DNA of 64,000 bases from Saprospiraceae bacterium (GTDB lineage: Bacteria; Bacteroidota; Bacteroidia; Chitinophagales; Saprospiraceae): assembly GCA_016715465.1 (NCBI GenBank), contig JADKAA010000029.1, forward strand, positions 1,984,001-2,048,000, read 5' to 3'. Below the pieces are notes generated by a model. It was given only the letters and a program-made list of their open reading frames with translations, did no database searches and was not told the origin of the DNA. Shown in pieces: positions 46,901-58,600 of the stretch (position 1 is its first letter; each line of letters starts with the position of its first letter). A program made the position numbers and the translations under genes.

Positions 46901-49493
46901 TGTTACCGACCCCTCGCACATCTACTTTGAACCTGATACCTTCGATGTGAGCCTGGTGGCTATAAGGTCTGAATCTTGCAGGGATACTTTTGTCATAAAA
47001 GAATATGTGACTGTACTGGGTCCAAAAGGCACCTTTGATTTTGACATTGAAAGCGGTTGTACTCCGCTGCAGGTGAAATTTTCTGCCACCTCCGACGATT
47101 ACTATCGCTATTATTGGGATTACGGTAATGGGGTCATCGACTCTTCTCTTTTATTGCAAAATGCCGATGAAAAAACCATCCAATATGATAAACCGGGTAC
47201 GTATTTACCCAAGCTCATCATTTCAGACAATGCAGGATGTAAACGAAATTTTGCCAAAGATGAAATCCTCGTCAATGAAATCAAACTCAATGTAATACAG
47301 GACCCCGAACCACTCTGCGGTTTGCCCGCCGGTATTCAGATAAACCACCAAACCACTTCCACCTCACAGGCAACCTACTACAGATGGTTGTTTGAAAACG
47401 TAGGCGATACCCTTCAATTTACAGGGTATGATGTAAGCCCGGTATTTTCGGCATATGGAAATTACAGCATGTTGCTCATTGCCAGTACAGACAACTGTAC
47501 AGACACCCTTTTCATCGCAGACTTTGCGGGTGTTCACCCAAAGCCGGCGGTGGGATTTTCTTTCGATGTAAAAAACTGTCAGTACAATGAAATGCAGTTT
47601 ACCAATCAGACCAATATTGCCCTCGGCAGCATAGCCTCCTATTTGTGGAAGATCCAGGGCACTACCCTCAGCGATACAGATGCCCGCTTCACCTTTCAGA
47701 CAAGTGGCAATTATCCCATAACCCTAAAAGCGACTTCAGATGCGGGGTGCATAGATTCATCCTATCAGCTCGTTGAAGTATTGCCCAATAATATGGTAAA
47801 GGCGGCCAATGATACCCTGATCTGTCTGGGCGACAGTGCAGTGCTCTTCGCCAATATTTTTCCGGCCAATGCCAACGCGGCCACAACATGGAAACTCGGA
47901 CAAAATGTACTTTGCAGCGGTTGTAAACAGGTGCAGGTCTTTCCCACAGATACGACTACCTACTTATATACCGTAATCAATGACAATGGTTGCATCTCGG
48001 CAGATTCCATGACGGTAAGGGTAGCCCCCGTACTTGCTCCGGAAATCACCCTGCTCGACGATACCATTCTCTGTAAAGGAGTGCTGGCTACACTGGGTAT
48101 TTTGGATTATAATCCCGCTTATCAATATGAGTGGGTAAATTTTGATCCAAAAGACTGTATGAATAACTGCCAGTCCATTCAGATTAATCCGCAGCAGCCC
48201 GGCTATTTCACCGCTATTGTCCGGAACAGTTATGGATGTTTGGGCAGGGATTCCATTTATGTGGATGTAGAGTCCACCATCGAAGATTTTCTGGTCGATG
48301 AAAAATTCATATGCGAGGATAGCATCACCCTTTTAAGTGCCTTTAATGTTTCCACCATAAAGTGGACCAAAGGCAATGAAGTTTTGTGTGCCGGTTGCGA
48401 TACCCTCCAGGTAAAACCTACGGCAAAAACTACGTACACCGTTTATGTTACCTCTGACAACGGCTGCCCGTATTCCGACGACATTACGGTGAATATTTTA
48501 TCTCCAAACATGATCGATGCAGGCCAGGACAGGCAGCTTTGTCTGGGAGAAACCCTGACGATAAACGGCAGTGGCTTTGGTCAGTCAACTTGGTCAACTA
48601 ATGGCCAAATTCAGGGTTCAGGACTCAACTTTTCCACATTGCCCGGACAAAGTAATTTCTATGTCCTCACGTCCAGTCTGGACGAATGTACACTCACAGA
48701 CTCGATGTACACCGAGGTAATTACCAAAGCCCTGATTCAGGCCATTGGGGATACCGTATGTTATGGCGACGAAGCCATGACCAGTGCCGACGGGCTTGCT
48801 TTTAAGTACGTATGGAAAGCCGGCAATAAGGTGCTGGGCTCTGACAAGGAACTTCAATTCGTACCCGACTCCAGCATCTGGTTGAAAGCCATCGGCACAA
48901 GGACCACCTGCATTCCCGATACACAGGACGTCTTTGTTTTTGTACACCCAAAAATAGAATACCGCCTTCTTAAAGAAAAATACACCTTGTATTTCAACTC
49001 CAAAATTAAAGTAGAAGCTGATTTTGACCCAAATCAAACAGGCTACGGTTATCAATGGACACCTGCCACTGGCATGGATTGCGATCAATGTCCCGAGCCG
49101 GTGATTCGCGAGATTCCGCAATCTACTTTATACAATCTGGTGGTTACCGATGAAACTTCTGCTTGCACGGCATCATATGACATCTCTGTGAAATTAATTG
49201 AAAAATGCAGTGCGGAAGGATATTATATTCCCAACATCATCTACATGAATGGATCCCAATCCAATCAACTCTTTTTCACCAAATCTGCCAATCCGGAAGA
49301 ATTCAGATCGATAGCCATTTCAGACCGGTGGGGAAGTATCGTGTACAAGTCTGAAGGCATTGATGAAGTGTGGGATGGTAAGATGAATGGAAGGGACTTG
49401 GAATCGGGGGTATATACCTACGTAGTTACAGCCTTCTGTCCTGAAAGTGACGAGCTGTATCATTTTGCCGGAGACCTTACCATTTTAAGGTAG
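43965..49493 (+). CDS. Giant secreted PKD-repeat protein with CHU_C/gliding-motility C-terminal domain
   Basis: 1842 residues from ATG 43965, which begins the signal peptide (MNLVLKIGCLLFFPTVCFLQ). More than ten PKD-type beta-sandwich repeats follow, with recurring W-x-F/WDFGDG cores (YRWDFGNGQTF, VRWEFGDG, WVWDFGDGNSATG, YKWNFGDGS, YQWDFGDQSG, YYWDYGNG) and many Cys pairs. The C-terminal 90 residues (SIAISDRWGSIVYKSEG, WDGKMNGRDLESGVYTYVV) are the CHU_C domain that directs export by the type IX system. It is expected to be an adhesin or structural surface protein. The preceding 440-bp gap (43525-43964) holds no gene; a TATATTTA box lies at 43939. Confidence 0.88.
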   Translation: MNLVLKIGCLLFFPTVCFLQPVADFDASNTQGCGALQVVFIDKSTTTGPAIVSWKWDLSGLFSDKQNPGRIFDKPGSYTVCLTVTDAAGNTSSTCKQNYIVIYEKPEPNFIISENQGCAPVEITFTDLSTSPNGEVVEWTWDIGGSANVFNTINPDIIIKSVYSFAGLYSMSLKVKDDKGCEATISKKDLLTIFSVPQPALQKTYLTSCELPWQVKMENLNIDANASYRWDFGNGQTFNGPVPPVAVFDKKGSYDLTLIIHKGNCTDTIFLKDYINTNPKKEISFEKPDYCLGDPVTFRDDSELGADSVRWEFGDGMISSDKTPSHIYTQAGCYTIKLYRWRGNCRDTIVRSCVNVIQTPEPNLKIDNQFSCLIPINVNAKGLSAGGYQWKLTGLGPSQTGDKDSVSFLINKFGTYNLDITFTSPAGCTIKLARNIEIKKFEANLPLQDVGGCVPYEVSLGDSVVTEVPITKYQWIVGNPAIFTSLQKNPTFMLNTVGRYDVRLIVTNAYGCKDTVDRKSFVLGGTPPVTDFIASPIDDCLNIERNFSQNCSPNADYWVWDFGDGNSATGPNVSHSYGMPGIFDITLVALHNGCASSITKPALIKVLEPVSNYEILYQCDDPNTVKLNNLSVGADSLYWEIFTGTGRDTIRDSILSAYTFPGRGKYTIKIFSKSFDTGCIHERLDTVFITDPVALYTPDTTRGCVPLMIFFENNSIDAAYSAFTFGGPDTLTTNSFTYTEGGIQTPPMLLVSDIHGCRDSFVYNGTFMANAIDPIAIFPDIVCVPQTISIHHSSRDSFSVINEIRWLIKGDTFLTDTLSLKIEAADYSDISLWVKDTWGCSDSIFIKDAMQGVLLQTGFTSDTLGCTTQEVLFVPSGNNANTNGYKWNFGDGSTDSTGITRHKFDAEGIYDICLTLYDIRGCENTHCEPSWIDVKDPVAAFSGEPLFETCPPLLTKFTNASSFAIAYQWDFGDQSGISFVTDPSHIYFEPDTFDVSLVAIRSESCRDTFVIKEYVTVLGPKGTFDFDIESGCTPLQVKFSATSDDYYRYYWDYGNGVIDSSLLLQNADEKTIQYDKPGTYLPKLIISDNAGCKRNFAKDEILVNEIKLNVIQDPEPLCGLPAGIQINHQTTSTSQATYYRWLFENVGDTLQFTGYDVSPVFSAYGNYSMLLIASTDNCTDTLFIADFAGVHPKPAVGFSFDVKNCQYNEMQFTNQTNIALGSIASYLWKIQGTTLSDTDARFTFQTSGNYPITLKATSDAGCIDSSYQLVEVLPNNMVKAANDTLICLGDSAVLFANIFPANANAATTWKLGQNVLCSGCKQVQVFPTDTTTYLYTVINDNGCISADSMTVRVAPVLAPEITLLDDTILCKGVLATLGILDYNPAYQYEWVNFDPKDCMNNCQSIQINPQQPGYFTAIVRNSYGCLGRDSIYVDVESTIEDFLVDEKFICEDSITLLSAFNVSTIKWTKGNEVLCAGCDTLQVKPTAKTTYTVYVTSDNGCPYSDDITVNILSPNMIDAGQDRQLCLGETLTINGSGFGQSTWSTNGQIQGSGLNFSTLPGQSNFYVLTSSLDECTLTDSMYTEVITKALIQAIGDTVCYGDEAMTSADGLAFKYVWKAGNKVLGSDKELQFVPDSSIWLKAIGTRTTCIPDTQDVFVFVHPKIEYRLLKEKYTLYFNSKIKVEADFDPNQTGYGYQWTPATGMDCDQCPEPVIREIPQSTLYNLVVTDETSACTASYDISVKLIEKCSAEGYYIPNIIYMNGSQSNQLFFTKSANPEEFRSIAISDRWGSIVYKSEGIDEVWDGKMNGRDLESGVYTYVVTAFCPESDELYHFAGDLTILR

Positions 49494-49512
49494 ATAAGTT
49501 CAAAATCATTTT

Positions 49513-50277
49513 TTAATCCAATGGCCTCAACACCATGATGCCGGACTGACCCTTGTGCCGCATCAGGTAATCGTACAGCGGGCGGCTGCTGATGATTACC
49601 TTTTTCCAATCGGATGAGGCATGGATCAAATACAATTTTTTATGTCGCCACAGGGCAAAACCCACATGTGCGATGTCCAGGCCTTTTTTATGGGTTGTGA
49701 TGGCAATGATGTACCCGCTTTTAATAAATTTTAATGCACCCGGAACGTATTGTTTGGGTAAATATGTTCTTGTGCGTTTATTGCACTCCCCTTCCATGGC
49801 TTTGATTTTAGCGTACTGGACATCGTCGGCCAGTTGTGGATAGCTGCTTCTGTGCCGGGACATAAAATCCAACACCGGAGCAAACTTCCTGTGCCCGGGC
49901 AATTCAGGACTTATGTCTTTGATGACGCGGTTTTTTTCATTCTGATAAATCCATTCCGTAAAATAATGAATGCGCGATGCATAATCTTCTATTTTGCCAT
50001 CGCGGTACCTCATGTTTTGGATTTGTTTTTCAAACGATGCAGAGTCCCGGGCCAAAGCCAGCACTGTTTCTACAAAAGTGTAACAGTCAAAACCGTCCAA
50101 ACGGATCTGAAGGGTTTCCTCTTTTTGCTGGTCAAGGGGATTACGCAGATAGGGTTTGCCGAGAAACATTGTGGCCACCGTAATTATTTTTTCGCCGAGG
50201 CTATCGGATCCGTTTTGTGTCTTAGCTTCAGGTAAGAAAACCATAAAAAAAATACCGACAAAGTACCGGGTGCGCAT
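49513..50277 (-). CDS. DUF1460 family protein (N-acetylmuramoyl-L-alanine amidase-like, secreted)
   Basis: 254 residues with an N-terminal export signal. The pattern LDGFDCYTFVETVLALAR with a nucleophile-like Cys, RYRDGKIEDYASRIHYFTEW and DIAHVGFALWRHKKLYLIHASSDWKKV (Cys/His pair of an NlpC/P60-like fold) is DUF1460. Members are thought to cleave cell-wall peptides or amides. It begins two bases before the rsmI stop region, so it lies in one transcription unit with rsmI and purS. Confidence 0.82.
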   Translation of the reverse strand: MRTRYFVGIFFMVFLPEAKTQNGSDSLGEKIITVATMFLGKPYLRNPLDQQKEETLQIRLDGFDCYTFVETVLALARDSASFEKQIQNMRYRDGKIEDYASRIHYFTEWIYQNEKNRVIKDISPELPGHRKFAPVLDFMSRHRSSYPQLADDVQYAKIKAMEGECNKRTRTYLPKQYVPGALKFIKSGYIIAITTHKKGLDIAHVGFALWRHKKLYLIHASSDWKKVIISSRPLYDYLMRHKGQSGIMVLRPLD

Positions 50278-50279
50278 AT

Positions 50280-50948
50280 TTATTTTTTCTTCCCTTCCAC
50301 CACAATGACAATTTCTCCCTTTGGTGCATGTTGCTGAAAATGCACCAGGAGTTCATCCGCGGTGGCCGTAATTTGTTCTTCAAACATTTTACTGATTTCC
50401 CTGGCCACGCTGGCAATGCGCTCACCCCCGCAATACAATTTTATCTCTTCGAGGCAGCGCACGAGTCTGTGTGGAGATTCATACAGGATGAAGGTAGATT
50501 CCAATTCGGAAAGCCTTTTCCAGGCGGTTTGTCGACCCTTTTTGTGGGGAAGAAAGCCTTCAAAATAAAATGCATCGGAAGGCAGACCCGATGCCGCAAG
50601 TGCGGGAACAAAAGCAATAGGTCCCGGTAAGCAGCTGATTTTTACGCCTGCTTCGCGACATGCCCTTACCAGAAGGAACCCTGGGTCTGAGATGCCCGGT
50701 GTGCCGGCATCGGTAATTAATGCCGCTGTTGTGCCGGAAACAAGCTGGGAGACAATAAACTCTACCACTTTATGTTCGTTGAAACTGTGGTATGGTTTTA
50801 AATCATTTACGATCTGAAAATGTTTCAGCAGATTACCACTCGTTCTGGTGTCTTCTGCATAAATGACATCTACTTCTTTCAACACCCTGATGGCCCGCAA
50901 GGTCATGTCTTCCAGATTGCCAATCGGTGTTGGCACCAGGTACAACAT
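50280..50948 (-). CDS. rsmI: 16S rRNA (cytidine-1402-2'-O)-methyltransferase
   Basis: 222 residues of the tetrapyrrole-methylase fold: LYLVPTPIGNLEDMTLRAI at the N-terminus, DAGTPGISDPGFLLVRACREAG for SAM binding, and LPSDAFYFEGFLPHKKGR. It methylates the ribose of C1402 in the ribosomal decoding centre. The start codon follows the purS stop without a gap. At the C-terminus it ends slightly short, without the additional helical domain of longer homologues. Confidence 0.93.
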   Translation of the reverse strand: MLYLVPTPIGNLEDMTLRAIRVLKEVDVIYAEDTRTSGNLLKHFQIVNDLKPYHSFNEHKVVEFIVSQLVSGTTAALITDAGTPGISDPGFLLVRACREAGVKISCLPGPIAFVPALAASGLPSDAFYFEGFLPHKKGRQTAWKRLSELESTFILYESPHRLVRCLEEIKLYCGGERIASVAREISKMFEEQITATADELLVHFQQHAPKGEIVIVVEGKKK

Positions 50949-51200
50949 TTAGGCTGGGGATAAATGATAGGAATACGCTTCCATAATTGGATTTATAAGG
51001 ATACGTGTACAGGCCTTTTCAACTTCTTCCCTGGCATCAGCTTCACTGGCAGCTTCCAATACAAGTTGAATGTGTTTGCCAATTCGTACATCCTGAATAC
51101 CTTCAATGCCTATGTGGTGCATATTTTTACCTACCGTCTTGCCCTGAGGATCCAAGAGTTCCTTCAGTGGCATGACATCTATTTCTGCTATAAACTTCAT
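50949..51200 (-). CDS. purS: Phosphoribosylformylglycinamidine synthase subunit PurS
   Basis: 83 residues. PurS is the small subunit that joins PurL and PurQ in the FGAM synthase complex of purine synthesis. The family pattern is clear: MKFIAEIDVMPLKELLDPQGKTV, HHIGIEGIQDVRIGKHIQL and CTRILINPIMEAYSY (quoted in parts). PurL and PurQ genes are not nearby. It is first in a transcription unit with rsmI and the DUF1460 gene. A -7-like box lies at 51263-51270. Confidence 0.9.
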   Translation of the reverse strand: MKFIAEIDVMPLKELLDPQGKTVGKNMHHIGIEGIQDVRIGKHIQLVLEAASEADAREEVEKACTRILINPIMEAYSYHLSPA

Positions 51201-51262
51201 GCTTACCTTGTTTTTATATCATAAGACAATACTCTTCCCCTGCTCCGGGAAAGATGTTTGTG

Positions 51263-51270
51263 CAAAAGTA
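51263..51270 (-). promoter_or_regulatory. Possible -7 box of the purS-rsmI-DUF1460 unit
   Basis: TACTTTTG on the minus strand, about 60 bases before the purS start, no good -33 element. Confidence 0.4.
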
Positions 51271-51314
51271 AGCAATCAAAACTGAAAAAAATAATGGATG
51301 GCTGCTCTGGCTAC

Positions 51315-52535
51315 CTATTCATGCCTTACAAATGATGAAATACGCGCAGCGCGCACGGCAGGTAATATAGACGCTAAAAACGATAAAACGATCACCGTAA
51401 TGGAAACCAGGATAAAATCCGTGCCCCTGAAAGAAATGGGATACGCATCGATGAGAAAGCCGGGCGGAACCTCTACCAGGTCAAAGTTCTTTTGCAGGTA
51501 ATAAAGCACGGAAGCTACCCCTAAGCCGGTAGCCAGACCTATCAGTCCAATGAGAATGCCGAGGGTGATGACCGTCTTTCTAATGTTTGCCGAAGTAAAA
51601 CCCATCGATTTGAGCACCGAAATATCTTTTCTTTTGTCAAGGACAATCATCCACAGCGCGCCCACAAGGTTAAAGGATATCAAGCCCAAGGTCAGGCAGG
51701 CAATGAGGTAGGAAATCCACTTTTCAATGTTCATGATCTTCAAAAAAGCTTCGTCCTGCTGGTATCTGTTTTTTATGATTACGGTATTGCCAAAAACATT
51801 TTTAAGCGCCCGGACTACTTCATCTTCCGATGACACCGCTTCCAGCTTAATCTCCAGTGCGGTCATCGCGGAAGGTTTTTTAGTCATAGACCTCACGGCC
51901 TCTATGTCGGTGATGACCACCTGGGCATCCTCCTCACTTCCCACAGTAAACACACCGGACGGATACAACGACATGGCGGCATAATCTTTTGAAAAAGGTC
52001 CGGTCGATTTCAGCGCCGCATATACAGTCACCGGCGTCAATGGGTCTGAAGGGTTTACCGATAACTTATTGAACATACCCGAACCCAGCACCGCATAAGA
52101 AAGTCCTACGTCATTTGTCTGGTATTTTCCCCTGACAATCGTAGAATCTATATTAGTCACTTTCTGGAAGGTTTTATCTACGCCTTTTAACATACCGGCT
52201 TCCTGAGAACCACTGTAATCAAACAAAACAATCTCTTCCAGGGTTTGGGAAACCGCCGCTATGCTTTTGATGGCATACACTGCCGCCAGCTGTGAGGAAT
52301 CCGGATTCAGATAAATGCCCTGGGCAGGGACCACCTTGATGTCGGGATTATACGAATTTAGTAATTTGGATATCAGGTCTTCGAATCCATTGAAGACAGA
52401 CAAAATGAGCAACAGCGCAGCCGTACCAATCGTCATGCCTGCTACCGAAATTCCGGTTATGAGGTTTATGGCATTGGTACTTTTTTTCCCATACAAATAC
52501 CTCCATGCTATTGTGGTGTTGATGCCCAAGTCCAT
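51315..52535 (-). CDS. ABC transporter permease, LolC/E-FtsX type
   Basis: 406 residues: an N-terminal membrane helix (NLITGISVAGMTIGTAALLLILSVFNGF in part), a periplasmic domain of about 220 residues, and three C-terminal helices of the FtsX fold (SYLIACLTLGLISFNLVGALWMIVLDKRKDISVLKSMG in part). This is the architecture of lipoprotein-releasing LolC/LolE permeases that hand lipoproteins to LolA. The ATPase LolD is not adjacent. It may therefore serve lipoprotein export or another MacB-like task. Confidence 0.85.
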   Translation of the reverse strand: MDLGINTTIAWRYLYGKKSTNAINLITGISVAGMTIGTAALLLILSVFNGFEDLISKLLNSYNPDIKVVPAQGIYLNPDSSQLAAVYAIKSIAAVSQTLEEIVLFDYSGSQEAGMLKGVDKTFQKVTNIDSTIVRGKYQTNDVGLSYAVLGSGMFNKLSVNPSDPLTPVTVYAALKSTGPFSKDYAAMSLYPSGVFTVGSEEDAQVVITDIEAVRSMTKKPSAMTALEIKLEAVSSEDEVVRALKNVFGNTVIIKNRYQQDEAFLKIMNIEKWISYLIACLTLGLISFNLVGALWMIVLDKRKDISVLKSMGFTSANIRKTVITLGILIGLIGLATGLGVASVLYYLQKNFDLVEVPPGFLIDAYPISFRGTDFILVSITVIVLSFLASILPAVRAARISSFVRHE

Positions 52536-52601
52536 TGTTTAGGGTGCTAAGATACGGTTTGAAGCCGACACTCTGATAAGGACTTCCCGGCAGCCAGCCA
52601 T

Positions 52602-52635
52602 AAAAAAAGCCGGAGGTAATACCCCCGGCTTTTTT
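52602..52635 (-). terminator. Terminator after the giant SdrD-repeat gene
   Basis: AAAAAAGCCGG...CCGGCTTTTTT hairpin with an inner GGT/ACC pair; T run on both strands. Confidence 0.8.
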
Positions 52636-52657
52636 CCCTATGGAAATAGGTGATTTG

Positions 52658-55600
52658 TTATTTTATCACCGTAACATCTCCGTTGATTTTCAAATCCTTA
52701 CCAGAAGTAAGCACGAGGTCAATGGTGTACGCATACACACCCGGTACCACGTCCTTGCCATTGATGGTTCCGTCCCATCCGGTATCCCCCGCCTGAGGCT
52801 TGTAATTGCTTCTCGAGTAAACCAGGTTGCCCCACCTGTCAAAGATGGTCAGCGACTTCACCATGTCAATGTTGGCATAGTTCTGAATAAAGAAATTCGA
52901 ATTGCCACCTTCTCCAATGGTAATGATGTTTGGCAGAATGATCTCAATCAATGGTCTTACTATCTGGCTGAAACAATCTTCGATGAAACAACCACCATTA
53001 TAGTATAACCTTGCGCAGTAGGTATCGTCTGTTTCCGGCTTGATGTTGATGGTTCTGCAGTTTAGACCAGAACACAAAATCTCGCCCGCACTGTTTGTCC
53101 ATACGATGGAATCAAGCTGACCTACGATCTGACCATTGGTCACCGAAAGCGAGGTTGTCTGTCCTTTAAGGATTTCAGGCTGGCCCGTAGCTTCAATGGA
53201 TGGCTCGTTGGCTGATCCTATGATGAAACTGGAAGACCCGTCACAATTGTTTCCATCATTGACGACAAGGATGTGATTGCCCGGTACAATCCGGTCAAGA
53301 TCGCTAAGCTGAATGGCATTGCCATCCAATCGGTAAGTGTACACCCCATTTCCGCCTGTGGTAACCTGATTGACAGATCCAAAATTATCCATGTAACAAT
53401 CCGGACTGTTGGTGGTCACATTGACAGCTGGATTTCCATAGATGGTTATGTCAACTTCCTCTTCAAAGTCGCAACTTTCTTCGCTGAATTTATACTTGAG
53501 GGTATATACTCCGGCCGCGAGTCCCTGAGGATTAAATGTACCCTGAGCATTAACGCCGGTTCCTGACCAAACGCCACTGCCTGTACCTCCCGATCCCGTC
53601 ACATTGGCAACCAATGGGAACGAACTGGTCACATCGCCAACACAGAACTTATCCTGTGGTGAGCTCAATGCCAGGACAATTGGAGGACAAGCCCTTGCTT
53701 CGCACTCTTTTACAATTTTAGTGCCAGGACATGCGCAATCGCTTACAGGCGTCACTTCAATGGTCACCTTTGTACCTTCGGCGAGGTTGGACAACAGGTA
53801 AGTTAACCCTGATTGTGTTCCCTGGTTTACACCATCCACGATCACCTGATAATCACTGGCACAGTCGATGTCAGCCCAACTGAATTCTACAGAACTAAGG
53901 GTTGACACGCAGGAAATATCCACCAGATCCAACTCAGGGTCGACCCTCACCGTATGTTCTTCCAACACAGAGAGGCAGGCTGCATTTCCAACCACCAGTC
54001 CAATGGTATAATTGCCTTCCGCGGCAAATTTGGTAGAATACTTGGTTGCGCTTTGCTGGGTTATGGATACGCCGTTTGGTGTTTTCCAACTCAATGGCTG
54101 ACCCGGTGTTCCCGAATAACTTATGTTGAGGTCATCCAGGATACAAATGGTATCCGGTATGCTGAAAGTTGCCTTTGGCTGAGCCAAGACCCGGATATTG
54201 ATGCTGGTCTCTTCATCGCAGTTGCCTTCCACAAATTTCAAGGTTATCCTATGGCCGGCACCGGTGCTTGGACCCGCTACAACCGGATCAAAATAGCCAT
54301 TGGCATCAATGCCCTTTCCACTCCAGGTCACTACACCCGTGCCTGTACCCAGGCCACCAGTCACCACTGCATCAATGGTAAAAGGAGTGGCATTGGCATC
54401 CAGACATATGGTCGTATCACCCACGCTGAGGTCAATGATGATGGGCGGGCACAATTCGGCAATACAAGTAACAGTATCCCTGGTACCGGGGCAGGCATTG
54501 TTGCTGTTTGCCACCAGTTCAAAGAAAACAACATCATTGGGTAATAGTCCGGTTAAATTGTAGGTAAGTCCTGTTGTATTTGGTTGAGCTGCACCGTTGA
54601 TAAATAAGGTATAATCACTGATGTTGGTTATGCCATTCCAGCCTACGGTAATTTCCGTAGCTTTCTGATCTATACACTCGATGTCCACATTGGCTATCCT
54701 TGGCTCGACCAGGACTTCAAGGTCAAATGGATCAGAAACACAACCATTTTTAGAAGTCGTAAGTGTGATCTTTTTCTGGCCTGGATTGGTCCATTTCAAA
54801 TCAAACGGTCCTATACCATTTCCCGGCGTTACCACGTCATTTCCAAAATTCCAGGTGTATGTACCACCGGTAGTAATGGAGCCGTTGTATTCCACTTCAA
54901 CCGTGCTGTCCTGGCAAATGACAAGCTGATTGGCTATGAAATCGGCAGTTGGCGTTTCATATACATTAATGATTTGTGTGGCCTTATCCTTACATCCGGC
55001 TGGATCCTCAAAATCAAAAGTGATGGTATTGGCTCCAATATTGGCCAACTTAGGATCAAAAACACCATTCACAGGGTCTGTAATACCAGGACCGGCAAAA
55101 AGGGTGGTACCAGGACCGGCAGGATTGATGATGGTGGATAAAGTAATAGGCGCTGAATTGTTTGTCAAACAAATATCTGCCACTGGCTCAATATCTACGG
55201 TTGGAGGCACGCAGTCTTGTGATTCACAACCACTGGCGCTAATCAGACTGCCGCAAGGGCTGTTCGTAGTTGTCGTAAGGATGAGGTCAACCTGTACAAT
55301 CTGGTTGCCCGGCACCGTTACAGTATATGTATTGCCGTTCAATACTCCCGTAGGTCCGTTGATTACATTGATGCTGTACCCGGTAGCGCCTGGAGGCGAT
55401 GGCCAGGTAAACTGGATCTGACCCTGAGAACCAGAACAGTCAACCAAAGGAGCCGGAACCGGAGCAACTACTTCCACTTGTGAAGTAGCCATGTTTGACA
55501 TACAGCTCTGCACGCCAATCACGAGGCCAACATCCTTAATACCAGGATCTCCCCACGAGACCTGATGAGGCCCCGGACCTACTGCAGGATTGGTCACCAG

Positions 55601-58600
55601 GGTTCCTCCATTGAAATTCCAGGTGTAGATGTATCCGGCGCTTGGTGTTCCGGTGGCTGTTACTGCCAACAAACTATCTACACAAATCACAGGCAGTGCA
55701 GGTATGGCAGCTACTGGTATAGGTACAATGTCAATGGTATCACAAAGTGGTGGACTTATGCCACAAATAGTCTGGATGGACACACAAACTTCTCCGCCTG
55801 TTGTTCCGGTCCAGTCAATGGTAATGCTGGATGTATCTGACTGCCCGATGATGGTCGCATTTGCAGGATAGGTCCAAATATAGCTTAAGATTTCGGATGG
55901 ATCCACCGGCGTATCCATGGTATAGGTAAATGTAGCATTGTCTTCGCACAACAAGGTACCCCAGGGCGTTCCAGGTGTGACCTGATCAGGAGCCAGTCCG
56001 GAAAGATCAACCGTAAGTGGATCCATTTCAATCTGACAGAGACCATTTTCAAAACTCTGGATAACAGTCAGGGTGTATGTACCGCTGGCTGAAACCAGCA
56101 AAGTTCTTGGATCGCCATCCGGATCGCCATCATTTATAAGGTTGCCATTTTGATCCCTCCATTCATACTCGTACTCAAAAGAGAAGGCGTTATAAATAAA
56201 AGGAACGAATGGATTTGGTCCCTGATTAAACTGAATCTGATAACCTCCGCTGACGCAACCAACATCCACGACTTCTCCATCTAGTCCAAGGTAAATGAGG
56301 ATTACATTTACCAATGAATCGCAACCGGCTTCGTTGGTAAGGAAAACCATATCCTGCGGCCAAACTTCTGTACTATACGTAAAATTGCCCACGGTAAGCG
56401 ATTCACCTGGACACAAGAAAGTATCCAGATTTACGGGTACAGAATTCAACGTTTTGATTACGGTTACTTTTTGATTAAACTCGCAGCCATTGGCAGCCAC
56501 CACAGGCCTGTTTATAACCCCAGGTGCATTGATGTCTCCGGCCAACCAGCCAGCCAACCCGTCTCCATTTGGATCGCTTATATTGGTGTTGTACACTACA
56601 TTGGGTCCAATCCAACTCAAATCCAGTAAATTTTCGCATACCGGCCAGGTTCCGAAATCCTCATTTGCAGGATTCGCTACGGTAACTGTAATGGCATAAG
56701 GCTGGATTGGGAGAGAACATTTTACAAAAATGTCCACCAATTCAATGGTATAGTCTCCCAGCTCAGTGAAGGTATAATCGAGGAACCTGTCATCCGTTTC
56801 GATAAAAGTTTCCACCCCATTTGGATCGATTACTCTCCAGGTAAACTTAGCTGTTAGGTTGTCATAATCATTTCTGGCATCGAAAGTGATGGAATTATTC
56901 GGACAAATGGTATCACACCTACCAAATGAAGAAGAACATTCAATGTCCACAATTTCAGGAATCTGGTATTGTTGGAAATCACCCTGAATTTCGATGTCGT
57001 AACTACAAACACTCGCCGAACAACCATCCATCCAGAAGAAATAGACCTGCCCCGGCGTAAATAAGGTGGAGGGTATGAATTGCGGTCCGGTTACACATGG
57101 TATGGATTGACAATATATAGAGTTTGTAAAAGTACAATCTTCATAAATACCCAATTGAGCTCCATTCTGACCACCGGCACATGCAAACGGTTCAATGACC
57201 ATGGTATAATTACCACCTCCGGCCACAAAGGCAAACCAAGACATATTATGCGGTGCGCCCTGACCTTCACATAACGGACTTGGTACATTGCCCACAGAAA
57301 TTTGGGTCGGCATTCTTGAACAGAAAATGGCCAAAAGGTTAAGGTCGCATATGGTATCTGCATCTTCACATAAAGGTGCTGCCAATGGGTTTTCTAAACC
57401 ACAATTCGCTTCGAAACAGAAGTCAATGGTAAAGTTCTCGACACCGTCAGTACCCGGCTCCTCGCCGCAATACAGGGCAATTTGGACAGATTCTACACCC
57501 AGGGCTCCGGGTGCACCGTTGTCGTCATTGTCTGTATCGTCATCAGCTCCCTGACCATCGCAGGATAACAGGCCATAAAGCGGTCCGCCGGAGACAAAAT
57601 TGCTGGCGGCAATCACTACTTTATAATCACCTGGAACCACATCGTCAAACTGGTAATTTCCATTGGCATCTCCTAAGGTAGTGGCCACAAGTACTCCATT
57701 GGCGTCGTAGAGTTCCACAACCACATTAAAACCACCGGTCTCTCCCGGATCGAGCATAGCATTATTGTCATCTTCCCCCCATATGGAACCACCTACCGTA
57801 ATCAACTTATAAAATCCGGCATTTCTGCCATCAATGCTTTCACCGGAAGGAATCAACACATCATTTACCAGGTTTCCTCCTGCGTCGAAATCACTGTCAT
57901 CCGGTGCATCCGGCATGTCCCCCGGATCACCGGTTACGTTTTCAAGTGTGGGTATCCACATGGGCAAGCCTACGGTCATGGTGTAGGTGCCCGGACGGAT
58001 GTCGGTAAAGTTATAAAAACCACCCGCCGTTACCGTCGGAGGCACAGGATTTCCAAATACATCCAGTGTAGGCCCGCCTGTATAAATGAGGGTAAAGGTA
58101 GCACCGTCAAGCAGCGGCTCTCCGCCACTAAATATACCATCACCATTGGAATCGTGCCATGCCAATCCCTGAATACTTCCTGCTTCAAAAAATCCGGCAT
58201 CTACATGATCAATGATTTCCGCAGAATTACAAACGATGTCCATGGTCATACCGGTCATTACATCGGCATCTGAATCTTTATGATCTGCCGTTGCATCCTG
58301 AGTAGTGAGAAAATATCCCCCTGGAGCGGTAAAGGTCAGTTTGTAAATTCCCGGAGGAAGGTCATTAAAAATGTACATTCCCCCGCCAGCTGAATTTATG
58401 TTGTTTAATACATAAGGGGTGCCATCTGCTTTTACCAGCGGTGGATTTCCTGTTTTTGTATCTATGATTTCAACCTGAACTCCATTAAGGCCTGGTTCAC
58501 TTTGCTCTCCATCGCCATTGAGGTCTTCCCAGGTAAAGTCACTGATGATACACTTGGTAAAGTAACCCGCATCGATATCCTCAATCTCTTCCCCTGAATT